This document shows positions 7,210 to 19,970 of a stretch of DNA of 23,679 bases, piece after piece. The translations under genes were made by a program, and so were the position numbers. The stretch lies in assembly GCA_026417425.1 (NCBI GenBank), contig JAOADF010000084.1, positions 1 through 23,679 on the forward strand, read 5' to 3'. The notes beneath the pieces are model-generated. The model was not told where the DNA came from, did not search any database, and saw nothing but the letters and a program-made list of their open reading frames with translations. This DNA is from Dictyoglomaceae bacterium. Lineage in GTDB: Bacteria; Dictyoglomota; Dictyoglomia; Dictyoglomales; Dictyoglomaceae. The first letter of the stretch is position 1. Every line of letters starts with the position of its first letter.

Positions 7210-8211
7210 CTAAATAATATCCTTAACTCTTGATGAAGAACCTTTCTTAGAAATTAGTATTTTATCTTCAGTTATAACAACTATTATATTTTCTTCCTCT
7301 ATAACTACTGTTTCTTTATCAGAATAATTTAAGATAAGAGAGTTCTTAACGTCTAGTGTTTTTACCTCACCTGTTATATAATTTCCTCTCTTATCTTTTG
7401 GAAAGACATTATAGAGAGATTCCCAACTTCCTATATCACTCCATTGAAAATCTGCAGGGATTACATATATGTTTTCTGCTTTTTCTAATACTCCCTTATC
7501 AATGGAAACACTTTTTATTTCCTTGTAGACTTCTTCTATTTTTTCCTCGAAGGATTCTTTTCCAATATATTCTTTTAAAGTATAGATCTTTCCATAGTCT
7601 TCAGAAAGATATTTTATAAAAGCAGATTTAATTGATTTATTCTTCCATATAAAAATTCCAGAATTCCAAAAGAAACTTCCTTTTTCTATATATTCCTTTG
7701 CCTTTTCAAGATCTGGTTTCTCATGGAAAAGAAGTACTTTGTATATATTCTCCTCAACTTTTTCTCCCACTTCTATATATCCATAACCTGTTTCAGGATA
7801 GGTAGGTTTTATCCCAAGGGTTATTAGAGCATCTCTTCTATTTGCAAAATCTATTGCTTTTCGAATGATTTTTTCAAATTTATCTATTTCTGGAATTACA
7901 TGATCTGCAGGTAAAACCACCATTATATCCTCATCGTCTAAAAATAAAGATGCAAGAGCTATGGCAGGTGCAGTGTTTCTTCCAATGATTTCATAAATCT
8001 TTTCTGCAGGTAGATCTTCTACATATCTTTTATGTTTTATATTTACCACCATAGATATATCCTTGGAAATTCTTTTAGCTCTTTCGAAGGTATTTTTAAT
8101 AAGATTTTCCTCCCCAAAAAGATTTAAAAAGGGTTTGGGTTTATATTCAGTACTAATAGGCCAAAGTCTTTTTCCACTTCCACCCGCAATTATAACTACC
8201 CTCACCTTCAT
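7210..8211 (-). CDS. manC: Mannose-1-phosphate guanylyltransferase
   Basis: A nucleotidyltransferase making GDP-mannose from GTP and mannose-1-phosphate, 333 residues. This is the short form without the phosphomannose-isomerase domain found in longer ManC proteins. The pyrophosphorylase signature GGSGKRLWPIS is at 10-20, followed by KPFLNL, GRNTAPA (77-83), PADHVI (101-106), TGYGYIE (141-147), EKPD (164-167) and FWNSGIF (181-187), all diagnostic of the GDP-mannose pyrophosphorylase family. DKGVLEKAENIYVIPADFQW is at 238-257. It is the first gene of a two-gene minus-strand operon with an isomerase-like protein. The ATG has no ribosome site; a TATAAT box ends just 7 bases upstream, suggesting a leaderless mRNA. 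GDP-mannose would feed glycan, glycolipid or mannosylglycerate synthesis, and mannose from mannan degradation could supply it. Confidence 0.92.
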   Translation of the reverse strand: MKVRVVIIAGGSGKRLWPISTEYKPKPFLNLFGEENLIKNTFERAKRISKDISMVVNIKHKRYVEDLPAEKIYEIIGRNTAPAIALASLFLDDEDIMVVLPADHVIPEIDKFEKIIRKAIDFANRRDALITLGIKPTYPETGYGYIEVGEKVEENIYKVLLFHEKPDLEKAKEYIEKGSFFWNSGIFIWKNKSIKSAFIKYLSEDYGKIYTLKEYIGKESFEEKIEEVYKEIKSVSIDKGVLEKAENIYVIPADFQWSDIGSWESLYNVFPKDKRGNYITGEVKTLDVKNSLILNYSDKETVVIEEENIIVVITEDKILISKKGSSSRVKDII

Positions 8212-8218
8212 GATTAAA

Positions 8219-8247
8219 ATTATACTCTTGAAATAAAATTTTGGGAA
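8219..8247 (-). promoter_or_regulatory. Likely promoter of manC (leaderless start)
   Basis: Read on the minus strand, a perfect TATAAT -10 box (8219-8224) is preceded 17 bases upstream by TTCCCA (8242-8247), a 4-of-6 match to TTGACA. The -10 box ends 7 bases before the manC ATG, so transcription should begin at or next to the start codon. No purine-rich ribosome site is present. It overlaps the divergent promoter for the gene at 8290. Confidence 0.6.
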
Positions 8248-8256
8248 GGCTAATAT
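8228..8256 (+). promoter_or_regulatory. Promoter of the DUF4272-GH1-guaB operon
   Basis: TTGAAA (8228-8233) and TAATAT (8251-8256) are separated by exactly 17 bases, a good sigma-70-type promoter. Transcription would begin near 8263, leaving a leader of about 27 bases with an AAAGGAG ribosome site at 8272-8278. The region overlaps the manC promoter on the other strand, so the two divergent operons could compete or share a regulator. Confidence 0.7.
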
Positions 8257-8289
8257 ATAGAAAATATTATTAAAGGAGATTTTTAAAAA

Positions 8290-8994
8290 ATGGAAAAAGA
8301 TAAAATTGCCTTAAGATGTCTTTCTCTTGGAAGTTATATTGTTAGAGGAGAATTAGATATTTCAGTTAGAAATCAAGGAAACAAAGATTTTTTAAACTCT
8401 GCCAACGAATTAGTAAGATTACTATATTCGTGGATGGAAAAGGAAGATTTGTTAAATTATCTAACTTCAGAAGAACTAGAATCTTTCTCAAAACCTCTTG
8501 GTGAGTGGAATAATATGGAAATCATTAAAGCTATATGGAGAAATGAATCTTTAGGAACTCTTCTTTGGGCTTTATCTCTAATTCCCAAGATTCCTCCCTA
8601 TGATAATCTTTTTATACCTGAAAGACTTATTGAAAATCTTACCCTCTTTAGGCCAAAGGAGTACTTTTTAGAAAAGGTGAGATTAAGATCTGAAGAAGAG
8701 ATAAAAAGGGAAAGGGATATTTCAGAATATTGGTTTTGGAGATTACAAGTTTTTGATTTAGAAAAAAGAAATGAGCCTATATCTGAGGGGGTAAATATAA
8801 AGGATATAATAAGATCTGTTGCTGAAAAGGCATATATTGATGGGTGTATACCTGAACCCATTGATGGTGATTTTCCTATTTTAGGAAAGCCCTTTAAAGA
8901 TATTAATTTGGATGAATATTTGCAAATTTCATATATTATTGTAGAAAGATATAATACTTTAAATTGGTTATGTGGATATTCTGATAGTAGTTAA
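8290..8994 (+). CDS. DUF4272 family protein of unknown function
   Basis: A 234-residue protein whose pattern fits DUF4272. The segment WRNESLGTLLWALSLIPKIP (about 83-102) matches the family core (ESLxxLLWALGLIxxLP). The charged RSEEEIKRERDISEYWFWR segment (about 133-151) and ERYNTLNWLCGY (219-230) match the later conserved parts (family ERHxALNWLxGY). The protein stops four residues after this last motif, where many relatives continue a little further. There is no signal peptide or membrane segment, so it is probably cytoplasmic. DUF4272 has no established biochemical role. It is the first gene of an operon with a GH1 glycosidase (20 bases downstream) and IMP dehydrogenase; neither neighbour explains its function. 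The ATG is supported by AAAGGAG 11 bases upstream. Confidence 0.75.
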   Translation: MEKDKIALRCLSLGSYIVRGELDISVRNQGNKDFLNSANELVRLLYSWMEKEDLLNYLTSEELESFSKPLGEWNNMEIIKAIWRNESLGTLLWALSLIPKIPPYDNLFIPERLIENLTLFRPKEYFLEKVRLRSEEEIKRERDISEYWFWRLQVFDLEKRNEPISEGVNIKDIIRSVAEKAYIDGCIPEPIDGDFPILGKPFKDINLDEYLQISYIIVERYNTLNWLCGYSDSS

Positions 8995-9014
8995 AAGAAT
9001 GGAGGAGAGAAAAG

Positions 9015-14267
<5,253 letters not shown>

Positions 14268-14271
<4 letters not shown>

Positions 14272-14639
14272 GGACTTTTCTCAAGGAGGTTTTGTACTTT
14301 TTCAATCAAATCTTTTATAGTAAAGGGCTTTGTTAAATAATCATCTGCGCCCATACCAAATCCAATTCTTTGATCTAATTCGCTACATCTTGCAGATAAT
14401 ATTAATACTGAGGTATTTAGATTTGGATTTTCCTTGATCTGTTCGCAGATTGTGTAGCCATCAATATCAGGAAGCATAATATCTAAAATTACTAAATCAG
14501 GCTTTTCTTTTATTACTAAGTCCAAAGCTTCTTTTCCTGTTCCTGCTTCTATAAGTTCGTATTTTCCTAAATAATTTAAGGTTTCAACAACTAAATTTCT
14601 AATATATGGTTCATCATCAACTACTAAAATTTTTTTCAT
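14268..14639 (-). CDS. Single-domain response regulator (CheY-like receiver)
   Basis: A 123-residue receiver domain with no output domain. The acidic pocket is Asp8/Asp9 (VVDDEP), the phosphorylation site is Asp53 (VILDIMLPDIDG), the switch Ser82 sits in LSAR and the conserved Lys104 in LTKPF. The MGADDYLTKPF segment is more like OmpR-type receivers than CheY of chemotaxis. It is encoded directly ahead of, and overlapping by 4 bases, the large histidine kinase, so the pair forms a two-component system. With no DNA-binding part, phosphate would have to pass to another protein or the receiver must act by binding a partner. The ribosome site is GAGAGGG, about 5 bases before the ATG, and a TATAAT box lies at 14668-14673 on the same strand. 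Confidence 0.94.
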
Positions 14640-14667
14640 TTTTTCCCTCTCTTAAAAAAGATTTTTA

Positions 14668-14673
14668 ATTATA
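14668..14673 (-). promoter_or_regulatory. -10 box for the two-component operon
   Basis: On the minus strand, TATAAT lies 28 bases before the receiver gene ATG, leaving room for a short leader with the GAGAGGG ribosome site. No convincing -35 hexamer is visible in this very AT-rich spacer. The divergent gene at 14725 must have its own promoter in the same 85-base gap; TATTAT at 14697-14702 is a candidate, but only weakly supported. Confidence 0.45.
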
Positions 14674-14724
14674 TTTTACTACAAAATATGATAAAATATT
14701 ATAAAAAATTACGAGGTGAATGGT

Positions 14725-15009
14725 ATGAATTTGAAAGAAAAGATAGAAAATAAATTAAGAGAAATTATTGATCCAGAGGTAGGATTAGATCTCGTTACTT
14801 TAAATACCATTGAAAATTTAGAAGTAAATGAGGATGGAAATGTGAAAGTTGTTTTTAGACCAACGACTCCTTTTTGTCCCTTAGGGGTACAACTTGCTTT
14901 ATCAATTAAAAAGTCCTTAAAAGAAATAGAAGGGGTAAAAAATGTGGATGTAGAAGTAGTTGATTTCATATATGCAGAACAGACTAATGAACTTCTTAAG
15001 AATGTATAG
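14725..15009 (+). CDS. MIP18/DUF59 family protein (SufT/PaaD-like Fe-S maturation factor)
   Basis: A small protein of 94 residues, nearly all of it one MIP18 (DUF59) domain. Conserved features are IIDPEVGLDLVTLNTI (14-29), the TTPFCPLG motif with the family Cys at 51, and the following helix. Family members such as SufT and the eukaryotic CIA2 factor assist iron-sulfur cluster assembly or transfer, and PaaD belongs to the same family. Here there is no suf or paa gene nearby, so the client is unknown. An in-frame GTG at 14716 would give three more residues, but it lies inside the ribosome site GAGGTGA (14714-14719); the ATG at 14725 is preferred. The gene appears monocistronic and its end overlaps the convergent helicase gene by 14 bases. 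Confidence 0.85.
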   Translation: MNLKEKIENKLREIIDPEVGLDLVTLNTIENLEVNEDGNVKVVFRPTTPFCPLGVQLALSIKKSLKEIEGVKNVDVEVVDFIYAEQTNELLKNV

Positions 15010-16933
15010 TAGGGTAGATATCTTTTACTACCCATTCCTCTAATAATTTTTTCCTGTCAATTTCTTCAATAAAGATAGAGGGTTTAGAAAAGGAGTGAAG
15101 ATTTTTATTGAAGCGAGTAAGAACTGTGGTTAAAAAGAGTTCTCTTTTTGCCCTTGTAGTAGCAACATAAAAAAGTCTTCTTTCTTCTTCTAATCCCTTT
15201 TCCATACTTCTGTGATTGGGAAATTCTCCTTGAACTAATCTCATTACAAAAACTACTTCCCATTCTAATCCCTTTGCTTGATGAATAGTAGAAAGAACTA
15301 AAATATCTTTTTCTTCTTCCTCTTCTATAATTCTTTCTCCTGTATAGGTATATAAAGATAATTCGCTTAAGAAATTTTCTAGATTATCGTATCTTTCTGC
15401 TAAAATAATTAACTGTTCTATATCCTTTTTTCTTTCATAATAATCTAAGTAATATCTTTTAAGATAATCAGCATAATATTCTCTGAAAAAGAAAGATAAT
15501 GTTCCCGAAATATCTTTTTCAAAAGGAACATTTCTTAAACCATCCCAAATTCTTTTTATTTCTCTTACTCCATCTAAAGTTCTTCCCTTCATAGGTAGTA
15601 AAAATATTCTCTCAAGGGATTTACTCTCATAAATAATCTCTGCTAATCTTTTACTATGTGTTCTTCCAATTCCTGGAAATAATCTAAAGAATCTTTGGGC
15701 AGATATCTGGTCCATAGGATTATATAAAATCTTAAGAAGGGATAGCATATCTTTGATATGAGCCTGCTCAAAAAACCTTAATCCTCCCCTTACCTCAAAG
15801 GGAATTCCCTTTCTTGTTAACTCCATTTGAAGGGACATAGATTGATAGTTGGATCTGAAGAGAACTCCAATATTTTTATAGGGTGTTCCTTCTTTGTGAA
15901 TTTCTCTAATCATTTCTGCTATAAATCTTGCTTCTTCATTTTCATCATAGGCCCATACTAGTTTAGGTTTTGGTCCTGATTTTGGTATAGCTTTTAATTC
16001 CTTATGATATTGATTTCTATTATTCTTTATTATCTCATTAGCAAGATTTGTTATCTCAGGAGTGCTCCTATAATTGCTTATTAGATGGAAAATTTTTGTG
16101 TTTTCAAAAATTTTAGGAAAATTCAACATATTTTCAAGAGTTGCTCCTCTAAAGGAATAAATACTCTGGGCGTCGTCTCCTACTACTAAGATATTTTTAT
16201 TACTTTGTCTAAGAAGTCTTATAATCTCTCCTTGAAGCCAATTGGTATCTTGATATTCATCCACAAGAACCCATAGGAAATGCTCATCTAAAAGTTCTCT
16301 TATCTTTTCTTTTTCTAGCAATAATTTATACCAGAACCAAAGAAGATCATCATAATCCATTACATTTAATTTTCTCTTATTGGCCTCATACATCTTATGA
16401 ATTTCTTTTATAATATCTAAATTTTCCATAAGATGGGGGGCTTTTTCTTGAAGAACCTCTTCCCAACTTTTTCCAGTGTTTATTCTGTAGCTAAAAATTT
16501 CTTGTAGGATCTCACTATTGAAATCTTTTTCCAACTCTTCTATGCAATCTTTTATGATTTCTCTACCATCATCCCTATCTAAGATATTATAATTCTCATC
16601 TATTCCTAATTCCTTTATATATTTTCGTAAAAATTTATTTCCTACATGGTGAAAGGTACCACCGACAATACTTAGATTTTTTTGGACAAGAGAAACAACT
16701 CTATTTAACATTTCCTTTGCCGCATGATTTGTAAAAGTAAGAAGCATAATGCGAGATGGATCCTCTCCACATGCCAAAAGATAAGCGACTCTATATACAA
16801 TAGTTCTTGTTTTTCCAGATCCTGGTCCTGCTAAAACTAAACAAGGACCATCTCCTTCTAAAACTACCTTTTCCTGTTCAGGATTTAATTCTCTTTTTAG
16901 TCTTTCTAAAAAATTTTTAATTCCTTCTCTCAT
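14996..16933 (-). CDS. UvrD/PcrA/Rep-type superfamily 1 DNA helicase
   Basis: An ATP-dependent 3'-5' DNA helicase of 645 residues. The Q-motif region is LNPEQEKVV (16-24), Walker A is AGPGSGKT (35-42) and motif Ia is TFTNHAAKEM (66-75). Motif II is VDEYQD (224-229) and motif III is GDDAQSIYSFRGA (252-264). Motif IV is around NYRSTPEI, motif V is STIHQAKGLEWE (548-559) and motif VI is ATTRAKRELF (591-600). All essential ATPase residues are present. It is shorter than typical PcrA/UvrD (about 720 residues), mainly because it lacks their C-terminal tail. Roles could be repair, removal of RecA or replication restart; the sequence cannot separate these. The ATG has no ribosome site and a TATAAT box ends 7 bases before it, so a leaderless mRNA is likely. 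Its 3' end overlaps the DUF59 gene by 14 bases. Confidence 0.94.
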   Translation of the reverse strand: MREGIKNFLERLKRELNPEQEKVVLEGDGPCLVLAGPGSGKTRTIVYRVAYLLACGEDPSRIMLLTFTNHAAKEMLNRVVSLVQKNLSIVGGTFHHVGNKFLRKYIKELGIDENYNILDRDDGREIIKDCIEELEKDFNSEILQEIFSYRINTGKSWEEVLQEKAPHLMENLDIIKEIHKMYEANKRKLNVMDYDDLLWFWYKLLLEKEKIRELLDEHFLWVLVDEYQDTNWLQGEIIRLLRQSNKNILVVGDDAQSIYSFRGATLENMLNFPKIFENTKIFHLISNYRSTPEITNLANEIIKNNRNQYHKELKAIPKSGPKPKLVWAYDENEEARFIAEMIREIHKEGTPYKNIGVLFRSNYQSMSLQMELTRKGIPFEVRGGLRFFEQAHIKDMLSLLKILYNPMDQISAQRFFRLFPGIGRTHSKRLAEIIYESKSLERIFLLPMKGRTLDGVREIKRIWDGLRNVPFEKDISGTLSFFFREYYADYLKRYYLDYYERKKDIEQLIILAERYDNLENFLSELSLYTYTGERIIEEEEEKDILVLSTIHQAKGLEWEVVFVMRLVQGEFPNHRSMEKGLEEERRLFYVATTRAKRELFLTTVLTRFNKNLHSFSKPSIFIEEIDRKKLLEEWVVKDIYPTIHS

Positions 16934-16940
16934 AACAAGA

Positions 16941-16946
16941 ATTATA
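16941..16946 (-). promoter_or_regulatory. Extended -10 box of the helicase gene (leaderless start)
   Basis: On the minus strand the sequence TGTTATAAT is an extended -10 element (TGn-TATAAT). It ends exactly 7 bases before the helicase ATG, the same spacing as for manC, and no ribosome site lies between. No clear -35 hexamer is seen, which an extended -10 can tolerate. Confidence 0.55.
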
Positions 16947-16962
16947 ACAGAAAATTAGATGA

Positions 16963-16968
16963 TATAAT
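16963..16968 (+). promoter_or_regulatory. Extended -10 box of the nitroreductase operon
   Basis: TGATATAAT (TGn-TATAAT) would start transcription near 16975, giving a leader of about 16 bases that contains the strong ribosome site GGAGGTGA (16979-16986). It lies back to back with the helicase -10 box in a 57-base divergent gap, so the two promoters could interfere with each other. Confidence 0.55.
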
Positions 16969-16990
16969 TTAAGAAAATGGAGGTGAGAAA

Positions 16991-17650
16991 ATGAAATACT
17001 TGTTATTTTTTTTGGTTTTTTTAGGATTATGGAATATAGTGGAAGGGGAGACAAGAATAATAAAGCTTCCTGAGCCGAGGTATAAAGGTAATATCTCTGT
17101 GGAAGAAGCTTTATTAAGGAGAAGATCCATAAGAATTTATAAAGATGAGGCATTAAGTCTTACAGAAATATCCCAGATATTGTGGTCTGCTCAAGGAATT
17201 ACTGATAAACGAACAGGATTTAGAACTGCTCCCTCTGCTGGTGCTCTTTATCCCTTGGAGATTTATTTAGTTGCAGGGAAGGTAAAGGATTTAGAACCCG
17301 GAGTTTATAAATATAAGCCCGAGACTCATGAAATAATATTAGTATTAAAGGGAGATAAGAGAAATGATCTATATATTTCTGCTTTGAGACAGGAATGGAT
17401 AAAAAATGCCTCTATAGTTGTAGTAATTTCAGCAGTTTTTGAAAGAACTACAGTAAAATATGGAGAGAGGGGAATAAGATATGTGTATATGGAAGCAGGT
17501 CATTGTTCTCAAAATATCTATCTTCAATGTGTATCTTTAAATCTTGGAACTGTTGCTATTGGTGCTTTTTATGACGAAGAAGTTAAAAGAGTTCTTAATT
17601 TACAAAAGAATGAATCTCCATTATACTTAATGCCTATAGGGAAAATATAA
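16991..17650 (+). CDS. Exported SagB/ThcOx-type nitroreductase family protein
   Basis: A 219-residue FMN-dependent oxidoreductase-like protein. An N-terminal hydrophobic segment (about 4-15) followed by VEGETR looks like a signal peptide, so the mature protein may act outside the membrane. The nitroreductase core starts with RRRSIRIYKDEALSLTEISQ (43-62), continues with ILWSAQGI and RTAPSAGALYPLEIY (78-92), and has MEAGHCSQNIYLQ (167-179) and the closing LYLMPIGK. These are hallmarks of the SagB/ThcOx branch, whose best-known members oxidise thiazolines or oxazolines in peptide maturation. Here there is no precursor peptide or cyclodehydratase nearby, so a peptide-modifying role is not supported; a general reductase is more likely. 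The gene is followed 15 bases later by a phosphoglycerate mutase gene. Confidence 0.85.
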   Translation: MKYLLFFLVFLGLWNIVEGETRIIKLPEPRYKGNISVEEALLRRRSIRIYKDEALSLTEISQILWSAQGITDKRTGFRTAPSAGALYPLEIYLVAGKVKDLEPGVYKYKPETHEIILVLKGDKRNDLYISALRQEWIKNASIVVVISAVFERTTVKYGERGIRYVYMEAGHCSQNIYLQCVSLNLGTVAIGAFYDEEVKRVLNLQKNESPLYLMPIGKI

Positions 17651-17665
17651 GAAAGGAGGATTAGT

Positions 17666-18925
17666 ATGAAAAAGATTCTCTACATTGTTCTTGATGGACT
17701 TGGTGGAAGACCAGAAGAAATACTTGGAGGAAAAACTACTCTTGAGTCTGCTTATACTCCTTTTATGGATAGTTTAGCAAAAAAAGGACAACTAGGACTT
17801 ATGGATCCTATTTCTGAGGGCATTGCTCCTGAATCTGATGCAGCAGTATTAAGTATTTTAGGATACGATGTAGACAAATACTATACAGGAAGAGGTCCAT
17901 TAGAAGCTCATGGAGCGGATATAGAAGTGAGAGATGGGGATCTTGCTTGGAGAGCAAATTTTGCTACTGTAGATGAGAATACATTAAAGATTTTAGATAG
18001 AAGGGCAGGAAGAAATTTAACTACCGAAGAAGCAAAGGCTCTTGCAGAAGAAGTTAATAATAAAGTTAAATTGGAGGGTGCGGATTTTATTTTTAAAGCT
18101 ACAGTAGGGCATAGAGGAGTATTGGTTATTAGGAAGAAAGATGGAAAATTATCTGCTAACGTAGAAAATATAGATCCTGGCTATAAGAGGCATGGACCCT
18201 ATAGTATTGCTATTACAAATCCCCCTACAGAGGTACAAAAGTGTATCCCCTTAGATGACTCCTTTGAGGCAAAAGAATCTGCAAGATTAACCGATGAATT
18301 TGTTATGAAGGCTTTTGAAGTCTTAAAGAACTCAGAAATAAATAAAAAAAGAAAGGAAGAAGGTAAAAAACCCGCAAATATTATTCTTCTAAGGGATGCA
18401 GGAGATTCTTTACCTAAAATTCCTACCTTGAAAGAGCTTTATGGAATTTCCTTTGGAAGTATTGTAGAAATGCCAGTAGAAAGGGGTATTGCCCTTCTTA
18501 CAGGAATGAAAGAAATTCCTATCGAGGATTCTAGTAATTATAAACTTTGGGCAGAAAAGGTCCTTTTTGCCTTGAAAGAGTTTGACGGAGTTTATGCCCA
18601 TCTTAAAGGTCCTGATGTGCCTGGACATGATGGACTTATTGATAAAAAGAAGGAAAGCATAGAAAAAATAGATGCAGAATTTTTTGCTAATCTACTTCCC
18701 AGCTTAGACCTTGATAAAGTAGTGATTGCTGTAACTGCAGACCATTCAACTCCATGCTCTTTAAAGGCTCATTCAGAGGATCCCGTTCCTCTTATGATAG
18801 TAACCTCAGGGCTTCCTTGGGATGGTAGTGAATATTTTGGGGAGAGTGCCTGCTCTAAGGGTAAACTTGGAAGGATAAAAGGAAAAGATTTATTACCTCT
18901 TCTTGTGAAAATTGCAAAGGGATAA
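17666..18925 (+). CDS. apgM: Cofactor-independent phosphoglycerate mutase, archaeal type
   Basis: Interconverts 3- and 2-phosphoglycerate in glycolysis and gluconeogenesis without 2,3-bisphosphoglycerate. The 419 residues and overall style match the archaeal/bacterial ApgM family rather than the roughly 510-residue GpmI. The alkaline-phosphatase superfamily metal site begins at Asp10 (IVLDGLGGRP). The phospho-acceptor Ser57 is in EGIAPESDAAVLSILGYD, GRGPLEAHGA follows shortly after, and late metal ligands occur in HLKGPDVPGHDG and TADHSTPC. The ribosome site AAGGAGG at 17653-17659 sits 3 bases after the nitroreductase stop, so the genes are co-transcribed. A typical find in anaerobic thermophiles. 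An alpha/beta hydrolase gene starts 10 bases downstream. Confidence 0.94.
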   Translation: MKKILYIVLDGLGGRPEEILGGKTTLESAYTPFMDSLAKKGQLGLMDPISEGIAPESDAAVLSILGYDVDKYYTGRGPLEAHGADIEVRDGDLAWRANFATVDENTLKILDRRAGRNLTTEEAKALAEEVNNKVKLEGADFIFKATVGHRGVLVIRKKDGKLSANVENIDPGYKRHGPYSIAITNPPTEVQKCIPLDDSFEAKESARLTDEFVMKAFEVLKNSEINKKRKEEGKKPANIILLRDAGDSLPKIPTLKELYGISFGSIVEMPVERGIALLTGMKEIPIEDSSNYKLWAEKVLFALKEFDGVYAHLKGPDVPGHDGLIDKKKESIEKIDAEFFANLLPSLDLDKVVIAVTADHSTPCSLKAHSEDPVPLMIVTSGLPWDGSEYFGESACSKGKLGRIKGKDLLPLLVKIAKG

Positions 18926-18935
18926 AGAGAATGTA

Positions 18936-19958
18936 ATGGTAAATTATGATCCAATAAAATATTTTGAGGAATTATATACGAAGGAAAGAATATATAGTTT
19001 TAAAGCTCAGTCCATAGAAGAGTGGAAAATATGGAGAGAAGAGCTAAGAAGTAAGATTAAAGATCTTTTGGGAGGATTTCCTGAAAAAATAGACTTAAAC
19101 AGTGAGATTTTAGAAAAAAAAGAATTCAATGAATATATTAGAGAGAAAATTATATTTTATTCTCATAAGAATATTAAAGTTGTAGGATATCTTCTTATAC
19201 CGAAAAACTTAGATTTTCCAAAACCAGCAGTTATTGCAGTTCCTGGACATGGATATGGAAAGGATGATATTGTGGGAATAAATATAGATGGAACTGAAAG
19301 AATTATTCCAACAGGCTACCAAAAAGATTTTGCTTTAACCCTTGTCAGAGAGGGATTTATTACCTTGGCTGTGGAACAATTAGGTTTTGGAGAAAGAAGA
19401 TTAAAAGAGGATATGAATAAAGATAAGAATAAATCTTCATGTAGAAAATTGTTTTTCTGGGGATTAATGCTGGGAAAGCCTCTCTTAGGAATAAGAGTTT
19501 GGGATTTAATAAGAGCTATTGATTACTTACAAGAAAGAAAAGAAGTAAAAAGGGATTCTATAGGTATAATGGGGATTTCAGGGGGAGGGACTACTTCTCT
19601 TTTTGTATCTGCGCTAGATGATAGGATAAGAGCTACAGTTATAAGTGGCTATTTAAATACCTTTAAAGATAGCATTTTATCTATATCTCATTGTGAGTGT
19701 AATTACATACCAGGAATATTAAATTATGCTGAGATGTATGATATAGCATCTCTAATTGCTCCAAGATATCTTTTTATTGAACATGGAATTTATGATAATA
19801 TTTTTCCAATTTCTGCTACGAAATTTTCTCTAGAAAAGATTAAAAAAGTTTATGAATTTTTGGGATTTTCTGATAATATTCAATGGGAATTCTTTGAGGG
19901 TGGACATGAAATTTGGGGTAACAAATCAATCAAATGGTTGAAGGAAAAATTATCCTAA
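18936..19958 (+). CDS. Alpha/beta hydrolase (dienelactone-hydrolase/acetyl-esterase-like)
   Basis: A cytoplasmic alpha/beta-hydrolase of 340 residues from the chosen ATG. A TTG at 18912 would extend the frame by eight residues into the end of the mutase gene, but has no ribosome site. The helical N-terminal part (to about residue 55) precedes the barrel sheet. VPGHGYGKDD is at about 102-111. The nucleophile elbow GISGGG contains Ser215; the likely acid is Asp287 (YDNIFP) and the base is His324 (EGGHEIWG). The family layout, with RVWDLIRAIDYL before the elbow and IAPRYLFIEHG before the acid, fits the acetyl-xylan-esterase/abhydrolase-7 group. The substrate is unknown; a sugar-ester deacetylase would fit the polysaccharide genes elsewhere in the window, but this is inference. 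It is the last gene of the operon and lies 12 bases from a convergent gene with no visible terminator. Confidence 0.8.
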   Translation: MVNYDPIKYFEELYTKERIYSFKAQSIEEWKIWREELRSKIKDLLGGFPEKIDLNSEILEKKEFNEYIREKIIFYSHKNIKVVGYLLIPKNLDFPKPAVIAVPGHGYGKDDIVGINIDGTERIIPTGYQKDFALTLVREGFITLAVEQLGFGERRLKEDMNKDKNKSSCRKLFFWGLMLGKPLLGIRVWDLIRAIDYLQERKEVKRDSIGIMGISGGGTTSLFVSALDDRIRATVISGYLNTFKDSILSISHCECNYIPGILNYAEMYDIASLIAPRYLFIEHGIYDNIFPISATKFSLEKIKKVYEFLGFSDNIQWEFFEGGHEIWGNKSIKWLKEKLS

Positions 19959-19970
19959 TTAATTTAATTT

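Noticed and set aside
14709..15035. 108-codon open frame on the minus strand over the DUF59 gene
   Set aside because: The plus-strand DUF59 protein has recognisable conserved motifs and a ribosome site; this antisense translation has neither.
16991..17650. Nitroreductase gene as part of a thiazole/oxazole-modified peptide cluster
   Set aside because: SagB-like proteins can belong to such clusters, but no cyclodehydratase, precursor peptide or exporter is encoded beside it; neighbours are a glycolytic enzyme and a hydrolase.
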